Below, piece by piece: positions 6,404-14,228 of a stretch of DNA of 20,542 nucleotides (position 1 is its first letter; each line of letters starts with the position of its first letter). Under the pieces are notes generated by a model that was given only the letters and a program-made list of their open reading frames with translations, had not been told where the DNA came from and made no database searches. Position numbers and translations under genes: made by a program. Source of the DNA: Candidatus Latescibacterota bacterium (GTDB lineage: Bacteria > Latescibacterota > UBA2968 > UBA8231); NCBI GenBank assembly GCA_022825185.1, contig JAJDYK010000354.1, forward strand, positions 1-20,542. The letters run 5' to 3'.

Positions 6404-7450
6404 ATGCAAACCCCTATTCGCCTCGGACTAATCGGCTGCGGTGGCATCGTCCAGTTGCAGCACCTGCCGACGTTGTGTGAACTCGATACGGTACGCATTG
6501 TCGCGCTAGCTGATCCCGACGACGACAATCTGGCTAAAGTCGGCGCGACGACCGGCGTCCCGCCCGCCCAGCGCTACGCCGACTACCGCGACATGTTGGA
6601 GCAAGCTGCTATAGATGCGGTTCTCATCGCCACGCCGCACCACCTCCACGCTGAGCAAGTCATTGCCTCGGCTGCGGCTGGCTGTACCGTCATCAGCGAA
6701 AAGCCGATGGCTACCTCGCTGGAGGAAGCCGCGGCCGTGCTAGACGCTGTGGCGCGCCACGATGTCATTTATACAGTTGTCCACAACGCCGTCTTTACTC
6801 CCGGTACTCTCCACGCTATCGCGCTTTTGCACGGGGACGAGTTGCCCGAACCACAAGTCGGCCGCGCCAAATCGATCTTCCCTATGACCGAGGCCCATCA
6901 CCGCGTCAGCCCGGCCCGGATTTGGCGGGCTTCCAAAGCGGCGGGCGGTGGCTGCATCGGCGATACGGGATACCACGAGATTTATTCGCTCGAAACCTTG
7001 ATGTGCTCGCCGGTGCGCTATGTCGAGGCGAGGGTGCAGACGCGCTTTTTCGACATCGATGTCGATGATGTGGCGCTCTTGCTTCTCGAACACGAAAACG
7101 GAGCCATCTCCACGGTCTCGACCTCGTGGGGCATGGTCGGCGGAGGGGCTGGCGAGCTGGGCAATCTCTGCGAAGTGCATACTCGCGGCGACTGTCTGCG
7201 CGTCGTCGGTCGCGGTCGGGAGTTGTATCGCTTCTCGCGGGAGACGGGCGCTTGGTCCGAGATTGCGCTCGACGTTACGGAGCGCAACCGCACTGGCCAC
7301 GCTGGCTATCTCACTGCTACATTTGCCGCCCTAGCGGCAGGGGATCCGCCGCCGATCACCGCGACGCGGGCCTATCACAACCTCAGCATCATCGAGGCGG
7401 CGCGCCGTGCCACTCAAGCGCGCCGCGCCATTGACCTAACGGAGCTTTGA
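6404..7450 (+). CDS. Gfo/Idh/MocA-family NAD(P)-dependent oxidoreductase
   Basis: 348 residues from the chosen ATG. The N-terminal Rossmann fold starts at once with IRLGLIGCGGIVQLQHLP, and ALADPDDDNL ends the second strand with its acidic residues. The EKP signature of the family is VISEKPMATS, with the catalytic Lys near residue 100. The C-terminal part holds GGGCIGDTGYHEIYSLE, the usual G-x-x-x-D-x-G-x-H substrate-side motif. Such enzymes oxidise or reduce sugars, inositols and related polyols. An upstream GTG at 6359 would add 15 residues ahead of the Rossmann strand. Neither start has a good ribosome binding site, and I prefer the ATG because the fold begins directly after it. The stop TGA is immediately followed by the ATG of the amidohydrolase, so the two are translationally coupled. 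Confidence 0.9.
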   Translation: MQTPIRLGLIGCGGIVQLQHLPTLCELDTVRIVALADPDDDNLAKVGATTGVPPAQRYADYRDMLEQAAIDAVLIATPHHLHAEQVIASAAAGCTVISEKPMATSLEEAAAVLDAVARHDVIYTVVHNAVFTPGTLHAIALLHGDELPEPQVGRAKSIFPMTEAHHRVSPARIWRASKAAGGGCIGDTGYHEIYSLETLMCSPVRYVEARVQTRFFDIDVDDVALLLLEHENGAISTVSTSWGMVGGGAGELGNLCEVHTRGDCLRVVGRGRELYRFSRETGAWSEIALDVTERNRTGHAGYLTATFAALAAGDPPPITATRAYHNLSIIEAARRATQARRAIDLTEL

Positions 7451-8290
7451 ATGCGTCCCTATATCGACTGCCACAACCACATTGGCCGCACCATCGACCG
7501 CGTGCCGCCGGTCGGCCAAAACACCGCCATGTGCCTCACGCGCTTTGCCGAGACCCATATCCACGCTGCGATCTCCATGCCCACGGCCGTCGGCAGCCCA
7601 ATCGCCCGCGGCATCGTGGATATTCGCCATCAAAACGAGGTCATCGCCCGCGCCTGCCGCGATTTTCCCGGCGTCTTTCCCATTGGCTTGGCCTTGATTG
7701 AGGAGCGCTTTGGCAAGTTGGGCATTGAAGAGGCCGAAAGGGCCATGAGCGAGTTGGGCTTGGTCGGTATCGTCGGCCATCCGCCCATTGCCGAGTGGTG
7801 CATCCCCTTCGTCGAGGCCGCGGCCGCCCGCGAGGGCTTGGTCAACCTGCACATGCACAACCCGCTCATGGACCGCATCGCCGCAATGTTCCCGCACTGC
7901 ACGTTCATCGCCCACGCCAGCACTTGGGCCGCCGAGCATCTGGCCAAATACGACAATGTGTTTTTTGAGGTGGTCCAGTACCCGGACGGGCCAGGCTCGG
8001 AGTGGGATTTCGCGTGGCTGGCCGACAAAGTGGGACGCGAGCGGCTGATTTTTGGTGCCGACTTGCCCTATTACGACTATAGGATCTTGCAGAAGGTCAT
8101 TGAGGAGGCTCCGGTTGACGACGACCTCAAGGATCGCATCGCCTATAAAAATCTCGCTGCGCTAATCGAGCGCTTCAACCCGGAGTGGACGCTACCAGCG
8201 CATCCTCCGAAGGTAGTGCGCGTTTACGATCCAGCGGAACTGTGGGCCGTCAATCCCGCCAATCCTGCCCGTCTGACGGTTTTTGCCTGA
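7451..8290 (+). CDS. Metal-dependent amidohydrolase (COG2159-like TIM-barrel hydrolase)
   Basis: 279 residues. Metal-site residues of the amidohydrolase superfamily are visible in order: H8 and H10 in YIDCHNHIG, H134/H136 in LHMHNP, H155 in FIAHAS and D204 in IFGADLPYYD. The C-terminus ends with VRVYDPAELWAVNPANPARL. Members of COG2159 hydrolyse or decarboxylate ring and lactone-type substrates. The start codon abuts the stop of the Gfo/Idh gene, with GGAG six bases upstream, so dehydrogenase and hydrolase probably act in one pathway, for example sugar oxidation to a lactone followed by hydrolysis. That pathway is inference. A deleted second copy of this gene lies at 9228-9397. Confidence 0.88.
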   Translation: MRPYIDCHNHIGRTIDRVPPVGQNTAMCLTRFAETHIHAAISMPTAVGSPIARGIVDIRHQNEVIARACRDFPGVFPIGLALIEERFGKLGIEEAERAMSELGLVGIVGHPPIAEWCIPFVEAAAAREGLVNLHMHNPLMDRIAAMFPHCTFIAHASTWAAEHLAKYDNVFFEVVQYPDGPGSEWDFAWLADKVGRERLIFGADLPYYDYRILQKVIEEAPVDDDLKDRIAYKNLAALIERFNPEWTLPAHPPKVVRVYDPAELWAVNPANPARLTVFA

Positions 8291-8319
8291 GAGGGGACGC
8301 CGTGTCGTGTAGCTAAGAG

Positions 8320-8342
8320 TGAAACAAAAGAGCCTTGTTTCA
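8320..8342. repeat. Perfect 8-base inverted repeat after the amidohydrolase gene
   Basis: TGAAACAA and TTGTTTCA flank a seven-base loop, 30 bases after the amidohydrolase stop. No T-run follows, so it is not a classic rho-independent terminator. It could be an operator for the gene at 8448 or a weak transcript-end hairpin. Confidence 0.4.
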
Positions 8343-8411
8343 AAGCAACATCTGGATCATACCACACAGCGTTTGCGAAATTCTGTATTCCCTGCACGAA
8401 TTTCCAAACAA

Positions 8412-8417
8412 TATACT
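8412..8417 (+). promoter_or_regulatory. Candidate -10 box for the orphan secreted protein
   Basis: TATACT matches the -10 consensus at five of six positions and lies 30 bases before the ATG at 8448. I see no convincing -35 box at the right distance. Confidence 0.25.
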
Positions 8418-8447
8418 TCAGAAACTTTACGAGATAGAGATAACGAG

Positions 8448-9227
8448 ATGGCACTGAGCCGAATCGCGTGTGCTGCTGGCGTATTTTTAATTTTCTACTG
8501 TGTGCAACCTGTCAACGGACAGGAGGACGCGTCGCCTGTGCGTACGATCGAATACGAGTATTCCTTCGTGCGTGAACCCTTTATTAATCCGGAGATTATC
8601 CGAGACTTTTCGACGAGGTTGAGTGACCTTGGCGATCAGGTCGTGGCGATAAACCTTCTCAGCTCCCAAAATAGCAATCGTTACAGCCCGTACCCCGGCG
8701 ATTTTGGTGTTAGTGAAAGAGATGGGCAATGCCCCTTCGTGTACATAGAAAATCGTGATGAAAGAACACGCTTTGGATACCAGTACATCGGCATGACCGA
8801 GTCCGGTGTGCATGTTCTCTATACGTCGGATTGGGGAGGAGGCTCGGGCGTATTCAAGCGCCTCATGCTGCTCACCATTGAGTTTGACGCAGGGATCGAC
8901 TGTTGTGATTGGGACAGGCAAACCGCGATACGGGATGACAGCAGACGTCTTCTCATCAGGAAACTGGGAGAGATTGGTCTTGGCGATAGGTGGTCGGGGC
9001 AACTAGGTGTAAGCGGAAACGAATTGAGTATCGGACGAGACGAGGGTTGGTTCTCCCGAAGTGGGGGAATGGGAGGCGGACCGTTATCCTCCAGTCGATC
9101 AGGTCACATTCTCAAGATAGATATTCAACCACGCAATCCATTGGATTTCGCACAACACAGCCATCCGTATCCGTGCAAGGTCGTTTCGGGGACGCAATCA
9201 CAGCGCGGCGAAGTCCAAGAGAAATGA
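8448..9227 (+). CDS. Orphan exported protein of unknown function
   Basis: 259 residues from the chosen ATG. The first residues, MALSRIACAAGVFLIFYCVQ then PVNGQE, form a convincing signal peptide with cleavage near residue 24-25. The open frame extends upstream to an ATG at 8319, but that would put 43 polar residues before the signal peptide, so I reject it. The mature part is polar with some glycine-rich stretches (WGGGSG, SGGMGGGPLSSS) and a Cys pair in GIDCCDWDR. I do not recognise a family. Base composition is more AT-rich than in the metabolic genes before it. Its stop codon lies exactly where the deleted amidohydrolase copy begins (9228), so the original C-terminus may have been cut by that rearrangement. 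Confidence 0.65.
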   Translation: MALSRIACAAGVFLIFYCVQPVNGQEDASPVRTIEYEYSFVREPFINPEIIRDFSTRLSDLGDQVVAINLLSSQNSNRYSPYPGDFGVSERDGQCPFVYIENRDERTRFGYQYIGMTESGVHVLYTSDWGGGSGVFKRLMLLTIEFDAGIDCCDWDRQTAIRDDSRRLLIRKLGEIGLGDRWSGQLGVSGNELSIGRDEGWFSRSGGMGGGPLSSSRSGHILKIDIQPRNPLDFAQHSHPYPCKVVSGTQSQRGEVQEK

Positions 9228-9397
9228 CCGGCGTCTTTCCAATCGGCTTGACCTTGATTGAGGAGCGCTTTGGCAAGCTAGGCGTGGTCTCTACCAGCGC
9301 ATCCCCCGCAGGCCGTGCGCATTTACGATCCAGAGGAACTGTGGGCCGTCAATCCCGCCAATCCTGCACGACTGACAGTTTTGCCTGAGAGGAGACG
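9228..9397 (+). pseudogene. Decayed, internally deleted copy of the amidohydrolase gene
   Basis: Bases 9228-9283 match 7668-7723 of the amidohydrolase gene, the part encoding GVFPIGLALIEERFGKLG. From about 9284 the sequence jumps to the equivalent of roughly 8183-8299, encoding HPPQAVRIYDPEELWAVNP and continuing past the stop region (GCCTGAGAGG). About 460 bases between the two parts are missing, as are the first 216 bases of the gene. The two parts are in different frames, so no product with the parent fold can be made. The 5' part containing the HxH metal site is absent. Confidence 0.85.
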
Positions 9398-9655
9398 GTA
9401 GGGAACCGAAAACCGCCGCGCCGCCTGCACCTACCTCTATAACTTGAAAAGTCTGTAAGAATATGTACTCGGCACGGCATTTACTGTTTGGACGAATTTT
9501 TCAGAAGATAGTGGGAGCGAAAATAGCGATGCCCTAGTCAGAAATGGATTGACTCGGTTCGATTGACATTCGATTCTCCAAAAGGGGGCATGAAATCTAC
9601 CATGCTAAAATGACTGTGGAACTGAGAACCTAAAAATTGTGGGGATAGAAAACCT
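9398..9655. other. AT-rich intergenic region before the TcmP gene
   Basis: No gene is visible. It contains closely spaced direct repeats: TTCGATT at 9558-9564 and again at 9569-9575 (11 bases apart), and GATTGAC at 9547-9553 and 9561-9567. One helical turn between copies would suit a regulator-binding site. TTGACA (9563-9568) is a good -35 box, but no matching -10 box lies at the right distance. Confidence 0.35.
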
Positions 9656-10498
9656 ATGAACAGTGCCAATACGGGTTTTGGAGGACCATGGACAGAAGAG
9701 AAATTAGCTATTCTTAAAAAATATCTGGATGCCTATACCACAGCACTGAAAAATCAGCCATTCCGTCTGATTTACATCGATGCTTTTGCGGGTACAGGAG
9801 AAGTAGAATTAACTTCGGCGGACGAGGAGAAAAAAGAATTTATAGAAGGCTCGGCAAAAATAGCTATGGATGTCGATAAAAAACCATTTGACGAATACAT
9901 CTTTGTCGAGAAGGACCAAGACCGCTTCATACAACTGAACTCATTAAAAGAAGCCTATAAAAATAAAAACATTCAAATAGAAAATGAGGATGCCAACGAT
10001 TTTTTGCAGAACTTGCAGAAAGATTGGCAACGCTATCGAGGTGTTCTGTTCCTCGATCCATTTGCCACTGAGGTAGAATGGGCGACAATCGAAAAAATAG
10101 CCTCATTCGAGGCCTTGGATACTTGGATACTTTTTCCCACATCGGCAATCGCACGGATGTTGCCTCGGAAGCGAGAGCCAGATAGCATCTCCCCAGAGTG
10201 GGCTAACCGTTTGGATTGTATTTACGGCGATGAAAGTTGGAGAGAGCTGTACAGCATTAATCCTCAAATCAGCTTATTTGGAGATGAAGAACAGCAGCGC
10301 CAAGAAGGAATCGATGGACTTATTAGAATATACAAGAACAAACTGATCCAATTGTTCGGCAACAGATTTCTTAATCAATCCCGAACGCTAAAGAACTCAA
10401 AGAATTCAGCGTTGTTTGAATTTCTGTTCTGCGTTGGGAACCCGAACGGAATCGGCCCCGCAAGACGTATAGCGGAGCATATCCTAAAGGACTTATAA
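9656..10498 (+). CDS. tcmP: Three-Cys-motif partner protein TcmP (methyltransferase-like)
   Basis: 280 residues. The start, with [20 protein letters not shown], then [15 protein letters not shown] (residues 38-52, a methyltransferase motif I-like loop with D42 and AGTG) and [14 protein letters not shown] (motif IV-like, D134), are the hallmarks of the TcmP family. The end [21 protein letters not shown] also fits. TcmP proteins are defined by occurring beside a DUF5131/Gp37-Gp68 protein with three cysteines, which is the next gene, two bases downstream. Function is not established. An S-adenosylmethionine-dependent role in modifying nucleic acid, possibly in phage conflict, is a common guess. 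The gene is visibly AT-richer and more lysine-rich than its neighbours, which suggests recent transfer. Confidence 0.88.
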   Translation: MNSANTGFGGPWTEEKLAILKKYLDAYTTALKNQPFRLIYIDAFAGTGEVELTSADEEKKEFIEGSAKIAMDVDKKPFDEYIFVEKDQDRFIQLNSLKEAYKNKNIQIENEDANDFLQNLQKDWQRYRGVLFLDPFATEVEWATIEKIASFEALDTWILFPTSAIARMLPRKREPDSISPEWANRLDCIYGDESWRELYSINPQISLFGDEEQQRQEGIDGLIRIYKNKLIQLFGNRFLNQSRTLKNSKNSALFEFLFCVGNPNGIGPARRIAEHILKDL

Positions 10499-10500
10499 AT

Positions 10501-11217
10501 ATGTCCACGCGCTCCAAAATCGAATGGACCGAGACTACGTGGAATCCGGTGACCGGTTGCACGAAGATCAGCCATGGCTGCAAGCATTGCTATGCCGAAA
10601 GGATGTCGCAAAGGCTGCAAGCGATGGGAGCGAAAAAATATAAACACGGGTTTGCGGTTACGGTCCACCCAGGAGCCTTGCGCGAGCCGATTAGCTGGAA
10701 GAAGCCTAGTCTAGTATTCGTTAATTCCATGTCCGATCTGTTCCATAAGTCCGTTCCCTCGGCCTTCATAGAGTCGGTATTTGCAACCATGAACGAGGCG
10801 TCTCAGCATACGTTCCAAGTGCTTACCAAGCGTCCGGATCGCGTTGCACAGCTCGATGGAAGGCTGAATTGGACGCCGAACATCTGGCTCGGCACAAGCA
10901 TTGAATCTTCAAGATGGTTGGGGCGGATGACACGGCTCAAGAAGACTGGAGCAAAGACGAAGTTTCTGTCTCTCGAACCCCTGCTCGGTCCTTTGTATGA
11001 TATGGACTTGACAGGAATTGACTGGGTTATCGTCGGCGGTGAATCTGGGCCGGGTGCCCGGCCGATGGAAGCCGACTGGGTGCGATCCATCCGCGACCTC
11101 TGTCTGCGGAGTGATGTGCCGTTCTTTTTTAAACAATGGGGCGGCGTATTCAAGAAAAAGACGGGCCGGACGCTGGACAACAAAACGTGGGATCAAATGC
11201 CTAAATCCTTTTGCTGA
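10501..11217 (+). CDS. DUF5131 (phage Gp37/Gp68-type) three-cysteine protein
   Basis: 238 residues. The N-terminus [14 protein letters not shown], then [11 protein letters not shown], is diagnostic of PF07505. The three cysteines are C20, C27 and C30 (C-x6-C-x2-C), likely ligands of an iron-sulfur cluster. Later motifs [38 protein letters not shown] and FFFKQWGG are also family marks. The fold is probably radical-SAM-like, related to spore photoproduct lyase, though the cysteine spacing differs from the classical C-x3-C-x2-C. Homologues occur in phages and mobile islands. It follows tcmP by two bases, with AAGGA in the end of tcmP as ribosome binding site, and the two are surely one transcription unit. 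Biochemical role is unknown. Confidence 0.9.
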   Translation: MSTRSKIEWTETTWNPVTGCTKISHGCKHCYAERMSQRLQAMGAKKYKHGFAVTVHPGALREPISWKKPSLVFVNSMSDLFHKSVPSAFIESVFATMNEASQHTFQVLTKRPDRVAQLDGRLNWTPNIWLGTSIESSRWLGRMTRLKKTGAKTKFLSLEPLLGPLYDMDLTGIDWVIVGGESGPGARPMEADWVRSIRDLCLRSDVPFFFKQWGGVFKKKTGRTLDNKTWDQMPKSFC

Positions 11218-11246
11218 TTCCCTTTTTCCGAAAGGAACGAAACCCC

Positions 11247-12395
11247 ATGCCCAATCCCAAAATCACCAAGATCGAAAATATTTACTTCGCTCATCAGATC
11301 GAAAACATGGGCACCGACTACAACGGTTTTAATCAGGTTTACCAAAAGGACGCGACGCTGTCGATGACGCCCTGCGTGGTACGCATCCACACCAGCATTG
11401 GCGTCACTGGCGAATGCCTCGGCCCGCCAGTACCCGAAAATGTCGCCCGCTATCTGCTCGGTCGGAATCCATTTGCCCGCGAGCGGATTTACAACGATCT
11501 CAAGCGCGGTCTGCGCCACTCCGCCCGCACTGACATCTGCGCCGTTGACGTGGCGCTCTGGGATTTCGCTGGCAAGGTGTACGACGCGCCTATCTGGCAG
11601 CTTTTGGGCGGTTGGAGAAAGACCATCCCGGCCTATGCTTCGACCTACCACGGCGACGAAAACGGCGGCCTGAACACGCCGGAGGCTTTTGCCGACTTTG
11701 CCGAGCAGTGTGCGGAGATCGGCTATCCCGCGTTCAAGATTCACGGCTGGGGCAATGCTCCCATCGCCCGCGAGGTGGCCAATGTACTCGCAGTTGGCGA
11801 GCGCGTGGGCGACCGGATGGACCTGATGATCGACCCGGCCTGCGAATACGAGACGTGGGCCGATGCCCTGCGCGTGGGCCGCGCGTGCGACGAGGCGGGC
11901 TATTTCTGGCTCGAAGATCCCTATAAGGACGGCGGCGTGTCGATTTTTGCCCACAAGAAGCTGCGCGAATTGCTCAAGACGCCGCTTTTGCAGACCGAGC
12001 ACATCTTTGGTCTTGAACAGCACGTGGACTTCATCGCCCACGGCGGTACGGACTTTGTCCGCGTCGGCACGTTTGAGGACGGCGGCATCACGGGCGCGAT
12101 GAAGGTCGCCCACGCGGCCGAGGGCTTTGGTCTCGACTGCGAGTTCCACGGCGGCGGCTTGGCGCATCGCCACTGCATTGCCGCCATCCGCAACACCAAC
12201 TACTACGAATTGGGCCTGCTCCATCCTCTAGTCAAAAACACCAAGCCGCCCGTCTATCCCCCCGAATTCACCGACGAGTTGGAAAACGTCGATGCCCAAG
12301 GCCACGTGTCCGTGCCGCAGGGGCCGGGTTTGGGCGTGGAGATGGATTGGGATTACATTGAAGGACACAAGCGCGGCGAGACGGCGTTTGAGTAG
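11247..12395 (+). CDS. Mandelate racemase/muconate lactonizing enzyme (enolase superfamily) family protein
   Basis: 382 residues from ATG 11247. The frame opens upstream at 11211, but those residues are unlike the family, and AAAGGAA precedes the chosen ATG. The capping domain is at about 1-125 and the barrel follows. Active-site positions are K164 (in FKIHGWG), metal ligands D196 (LMIDPACEYE), E223 (WLEDPY) and probably E251 (LQTEH), and H301 (CEFHGGG). These are typical of acid-sugar dehydratases and racemases that abstract a proton alpha to a carboxylate. Its neighbours are an aldo-keto reductase and a DUF5069-like protein, so a sugar-acid pathway is likely. The exact substrate is not readable. 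Confidence 0.9.
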   Translation: MPNPKITKIENIYFAHQIENMGTDYNGFNQVYQKDATLSMTPCVVRIHTSIGVTGECLGPPVPENVARYLLGRNPFARERIYNDLKRGLRHSARTDICAVDVALWDFAGKVYDAPIWQLLGGWRKTIPAYASTYHGDENGGLNTPEAFADFAEQCAEIGYPAFKIHGWGNAPIAREVANVLAVGERVGDRMDLMIDPACEYETWADALRVGRACDEAGYFWLEDPYKDGGVSIFAHKKLRELLKTPLLQTEHIFGLEQHVDFIAHGGTDFVRVGTFEDGGITGAMKVAHAAEGFGLDCEFHGGGLAHRHCIAAIRNTNYYELGLLHPLVKNTKPPVYPPEFTDELENVDAQGHVSVPQGPGLGVEMDWDYIEGHKRGETAFE

Positions 12396-12443
12396 GTTGC
12401 CGACCATAACGCATCTATTTCACCGAAAAATAGGAGAATATCC

Positions 12444-13298
12444 ATGCAGCGACGTCCCTACGGTACCACGGGTGAACATCTTTCTGTAATCGGCTTCGGC
12501 GGCATCGTCGTCAGCCAAGTAGAAGCGGTCGAGGCCGCCCGCTTGGTGGGGCAAGCCGTTGAGCGCGGCGTCAATTACTTTGACGTGGCTCCGAGCTACG
12601 GCAATGCTGAGGAGCGTCTGGGACCGGCTTTGGAACCGTATCGCAGCGATGTGTTCTTGGCTTGCAAGACGACCCAGCGCACGCGGGCTGGTGCCGCGGC
12701 TGAGTTGCGCCAATCGCTCAAGACCATGCGCACCGACCACTTCGATCTGTACCAATTGCACGCCATGACCACGGATGAGGATTTTGCCGCGGCCACTGCC
12801 CCCGACGGAGCCTTGGCGGCGTTTGTGGAGGCCCGCGATCGAGGATTGGTGCGCTATATAGGTTTTTCGGCTCACTCGGCTGAAATCGCCTTGCAACTGC
12901 TGGACTATTTTCCCTTTGACTCGGTGCTGTTCCCCGTCAATTGGGTCAATTACTTCCGGGCCGACTTCGGCCCCCAAGTCTTGGCCAAGGCACAGGAACG
13001 CGGCACCGCCTGCCTAGCCCTCAAAGCCATGGCCCGCTCGCTCCTGCCCCAAGGAGCGCCTAAACGCTACGCCAAATGCTGGTACGATCCGATTGACGAG
13101 CCGGAGCTAGCCGAGCTAGCCCTGCGCTTCGCCCTGTCGCAGCCCATTACGGCTGCCCTGCCGCCCGGCGAGGCATCCCTCTTTGAAATGGCCTTGGATA
13201 TGGCCGATCGCCTCGCGCCGCTCACAGATGCTGAAGTGGAGGGCTTGCGGGTTCGCGCCGAGGGGAACTCGCCGCTGTTCGAGTTGGCGGCCACCTGA
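12444..13298 (+). CDS. Aldo-keto reductase family oxidoreductase
   Basis: 284 residues. The complete AKR catalytic tetrad is seen: D47 and Y52 (in YFDVAPSYGNAEERLG), K75 (LACKTTQRT) and H106 (YQLHAMTT). The N-terminal hairpin RRPYGTTGEHLSVIGFGG is typical. The family reduces aldehydes and ketones with NAD(P)H, or runs in reverse on sugars. The C-terminal part is shorter than in members that carry a ferredoxin-like domain, and no cysteine cluster is present. TAGGAG lies nine bases before the ATG. It stands 48 bases after the enolase-superfamily gene and 12 bases before the next, probably in one operon. Confidence 0.92.
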   Translation: MQRRPYGTTGEHLSVIGFGGIVVSQVEAVEAARLVGQAVERGVNYFDVAPSYGNAEERLGPALEPYRSDVFLACKTTQRTRAGAAAELRQSLKTMRTDHFDLYQLHAMTTDEDFAAATAPDGALAAFVEARDRGLVRYIGFSAHSAEIALQLLDYFPFDSVLFPVNWVNYFRADFGPQVLAKAQERGTACLALKAMARSLLPQGAPKRYAKCWYDPIDEPELAELALRFALSQPITAALPPGEASLFEMALDMADRLAPLTDAEVEGLRVRAEGNSPLFELAAT

Positions 13299-13310
13299 AA
13301 GGAGCAGATT

Positions 13311-14198
13311 GTGATTCCATTGGTCAGCACTCTCTGTCAAGGGCCGCTAGGCGTGGCCCAGCTACCGCGTCTGTGGTGGAAAAACCTCCTCCACCAAGCC
13401 GGGCAGCTCGACGAGGACTACCCCTTTTGCAGCGGCGGCCTCGACAAATACGTGCTGGAGGTGCTGCGCATTGACCAAGACAGTGCCTTGCGTTTTTTGT
13501 GGGATCAGCGGCCTACCTACCTACAGTTCGAGGAGTGGGTGACCGCCGAAGGTACGTACGAGCCCAATCGCATCGCGCGCTGGAACGAGTCGCTAGTGCC
13601 GCGCACCCACTATAGGCCGGACAAGATTGACGAGACCTATGGGGATATAGGCTGGTCGTCGGAGGAGACGACCGAAGTATCGGCCGTGCTGCTCAACTGC
13701 CTGCAGGACTGGCACCTTTTCCATCGCCGCGTCTTCGCTCGCGTCCTCACTCCCGATGCCCCGGGCCTGTCTGGGCCTGTGGCTCCTACCCTCAGCAGCA
13801 TCGACCGAGGCCCGTTGGGCATCTGCCAACTGCCGCGCACGTGGCTCAAGACCTGCCTGCGCGCCAGAGGCTGGCTGCATCTCGACTACCCCGACTGCTC
13901 TGGCCTCGACAAGCTGTGCTTGCAGACCTTGCAGGTGGATCAGGACGCAGCCCTTGCGTTTCTCCGCGAGGAGATGCCGACGTATCTCGCATTTGAGGAC
14001 TGGGTGCGGCGTCAGGGCACTATCGAGGAAGAAGCGGTGGCGGCCTTCAATCAGCGCCTGCTCGAACGCGAGCACATCGCCGCCAAGCAGGCCGAGATCC
14101 ACGCCACTTTGCAGCGCCCCCCGACGTGGACGTCAGGGGTGCTGCTCAATCACTTGGAGGACTGGCACTACGCCCACCAGGGATTGGTCGGAGGGTGA
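13311..14198 (+). CDS. Tandem DUF5069-like protein (two units in one chain)
   Basis: 295 residues with GTG start; AAAGGAG lies six bases upstream. The chain contains the same ~130-residue unit twice. Unit 1 (about 11-142) has GPLGVAQLPRLWWKNLLHQA, SGGLDKYVLEVLRIDQD, TYLQFEEWV and VLLNCLQDWHLFHRR. Unit 2 (about 167-291) has GPLGICQLPRTWLKTCLRAR, SGLDKLCLQTLQVDQD, TYLAFEDWV and VLLNHLEDWHYAHQ. The unit resembles DUF5069 (an R/PR-x-x-x-K-x-R start, C-x-LD centre and W-V end), normally one copy per protein. Molecular function is unknown. It is the third gene of the run starting at 11247, and it converges on the minus-strand nucleotidase, with only 30 bases between stops and no visible terminator. 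Confidence 0.8.
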   Translation: MIPLVSTLCQGPLGVAQLPRLWWKNLLHQAGQLDEDYPFCSGGLDKYVLEVLRIDQDSALRFLWDQRPTYLQFEEWVTAEGTYEPNRIARWNESLVPRTHYRPDKIDETYGDIGWSSEETTEVSAVLLNCLQDWHLFHRRVFARVLTPDAPGLSGPVAPTLSSIDRGPLGICQLPRTWLKTCLRARGWLHLDYPDCSGLDKLCLQTLQVDQDAALAFLREEMPTYLAFEDWVRRQGTIEEEAVAAFNQRLLEREHIAAKQAEIHATLQRPPTWTSGVLLNHLEDWHYAHQGLVGG

Positions 14199-14228
14199 GC
14201 TTCTGCAAGATGCTGACCCCGTAGAGGA

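Noticed and set aside
8319..8447. Upstream ATG that would lengthen the orphan secreted protein by 43 residues
   Set aside because: A hydrophobic signal peptide begins at the ATG at 8448, and the upstream ATG lies within the arm of a hairpin with no ribosome binding site.
8990..9388. Plus-strand frame across the end of the secreted gene and the amidohydrolase scar
   Set aside because: It joins an out-of-frame part of one gene with two mismatched frames of a deleted copy, and no coherent protein results.
11193..12224. Long minus-strand open frame (343 codons) opposite the enolase-superfamily gene
   Set aside because: The plus-strand frame has all active-site residues. The antisense frame shows no recognisable family and follows from third-position GC bias.
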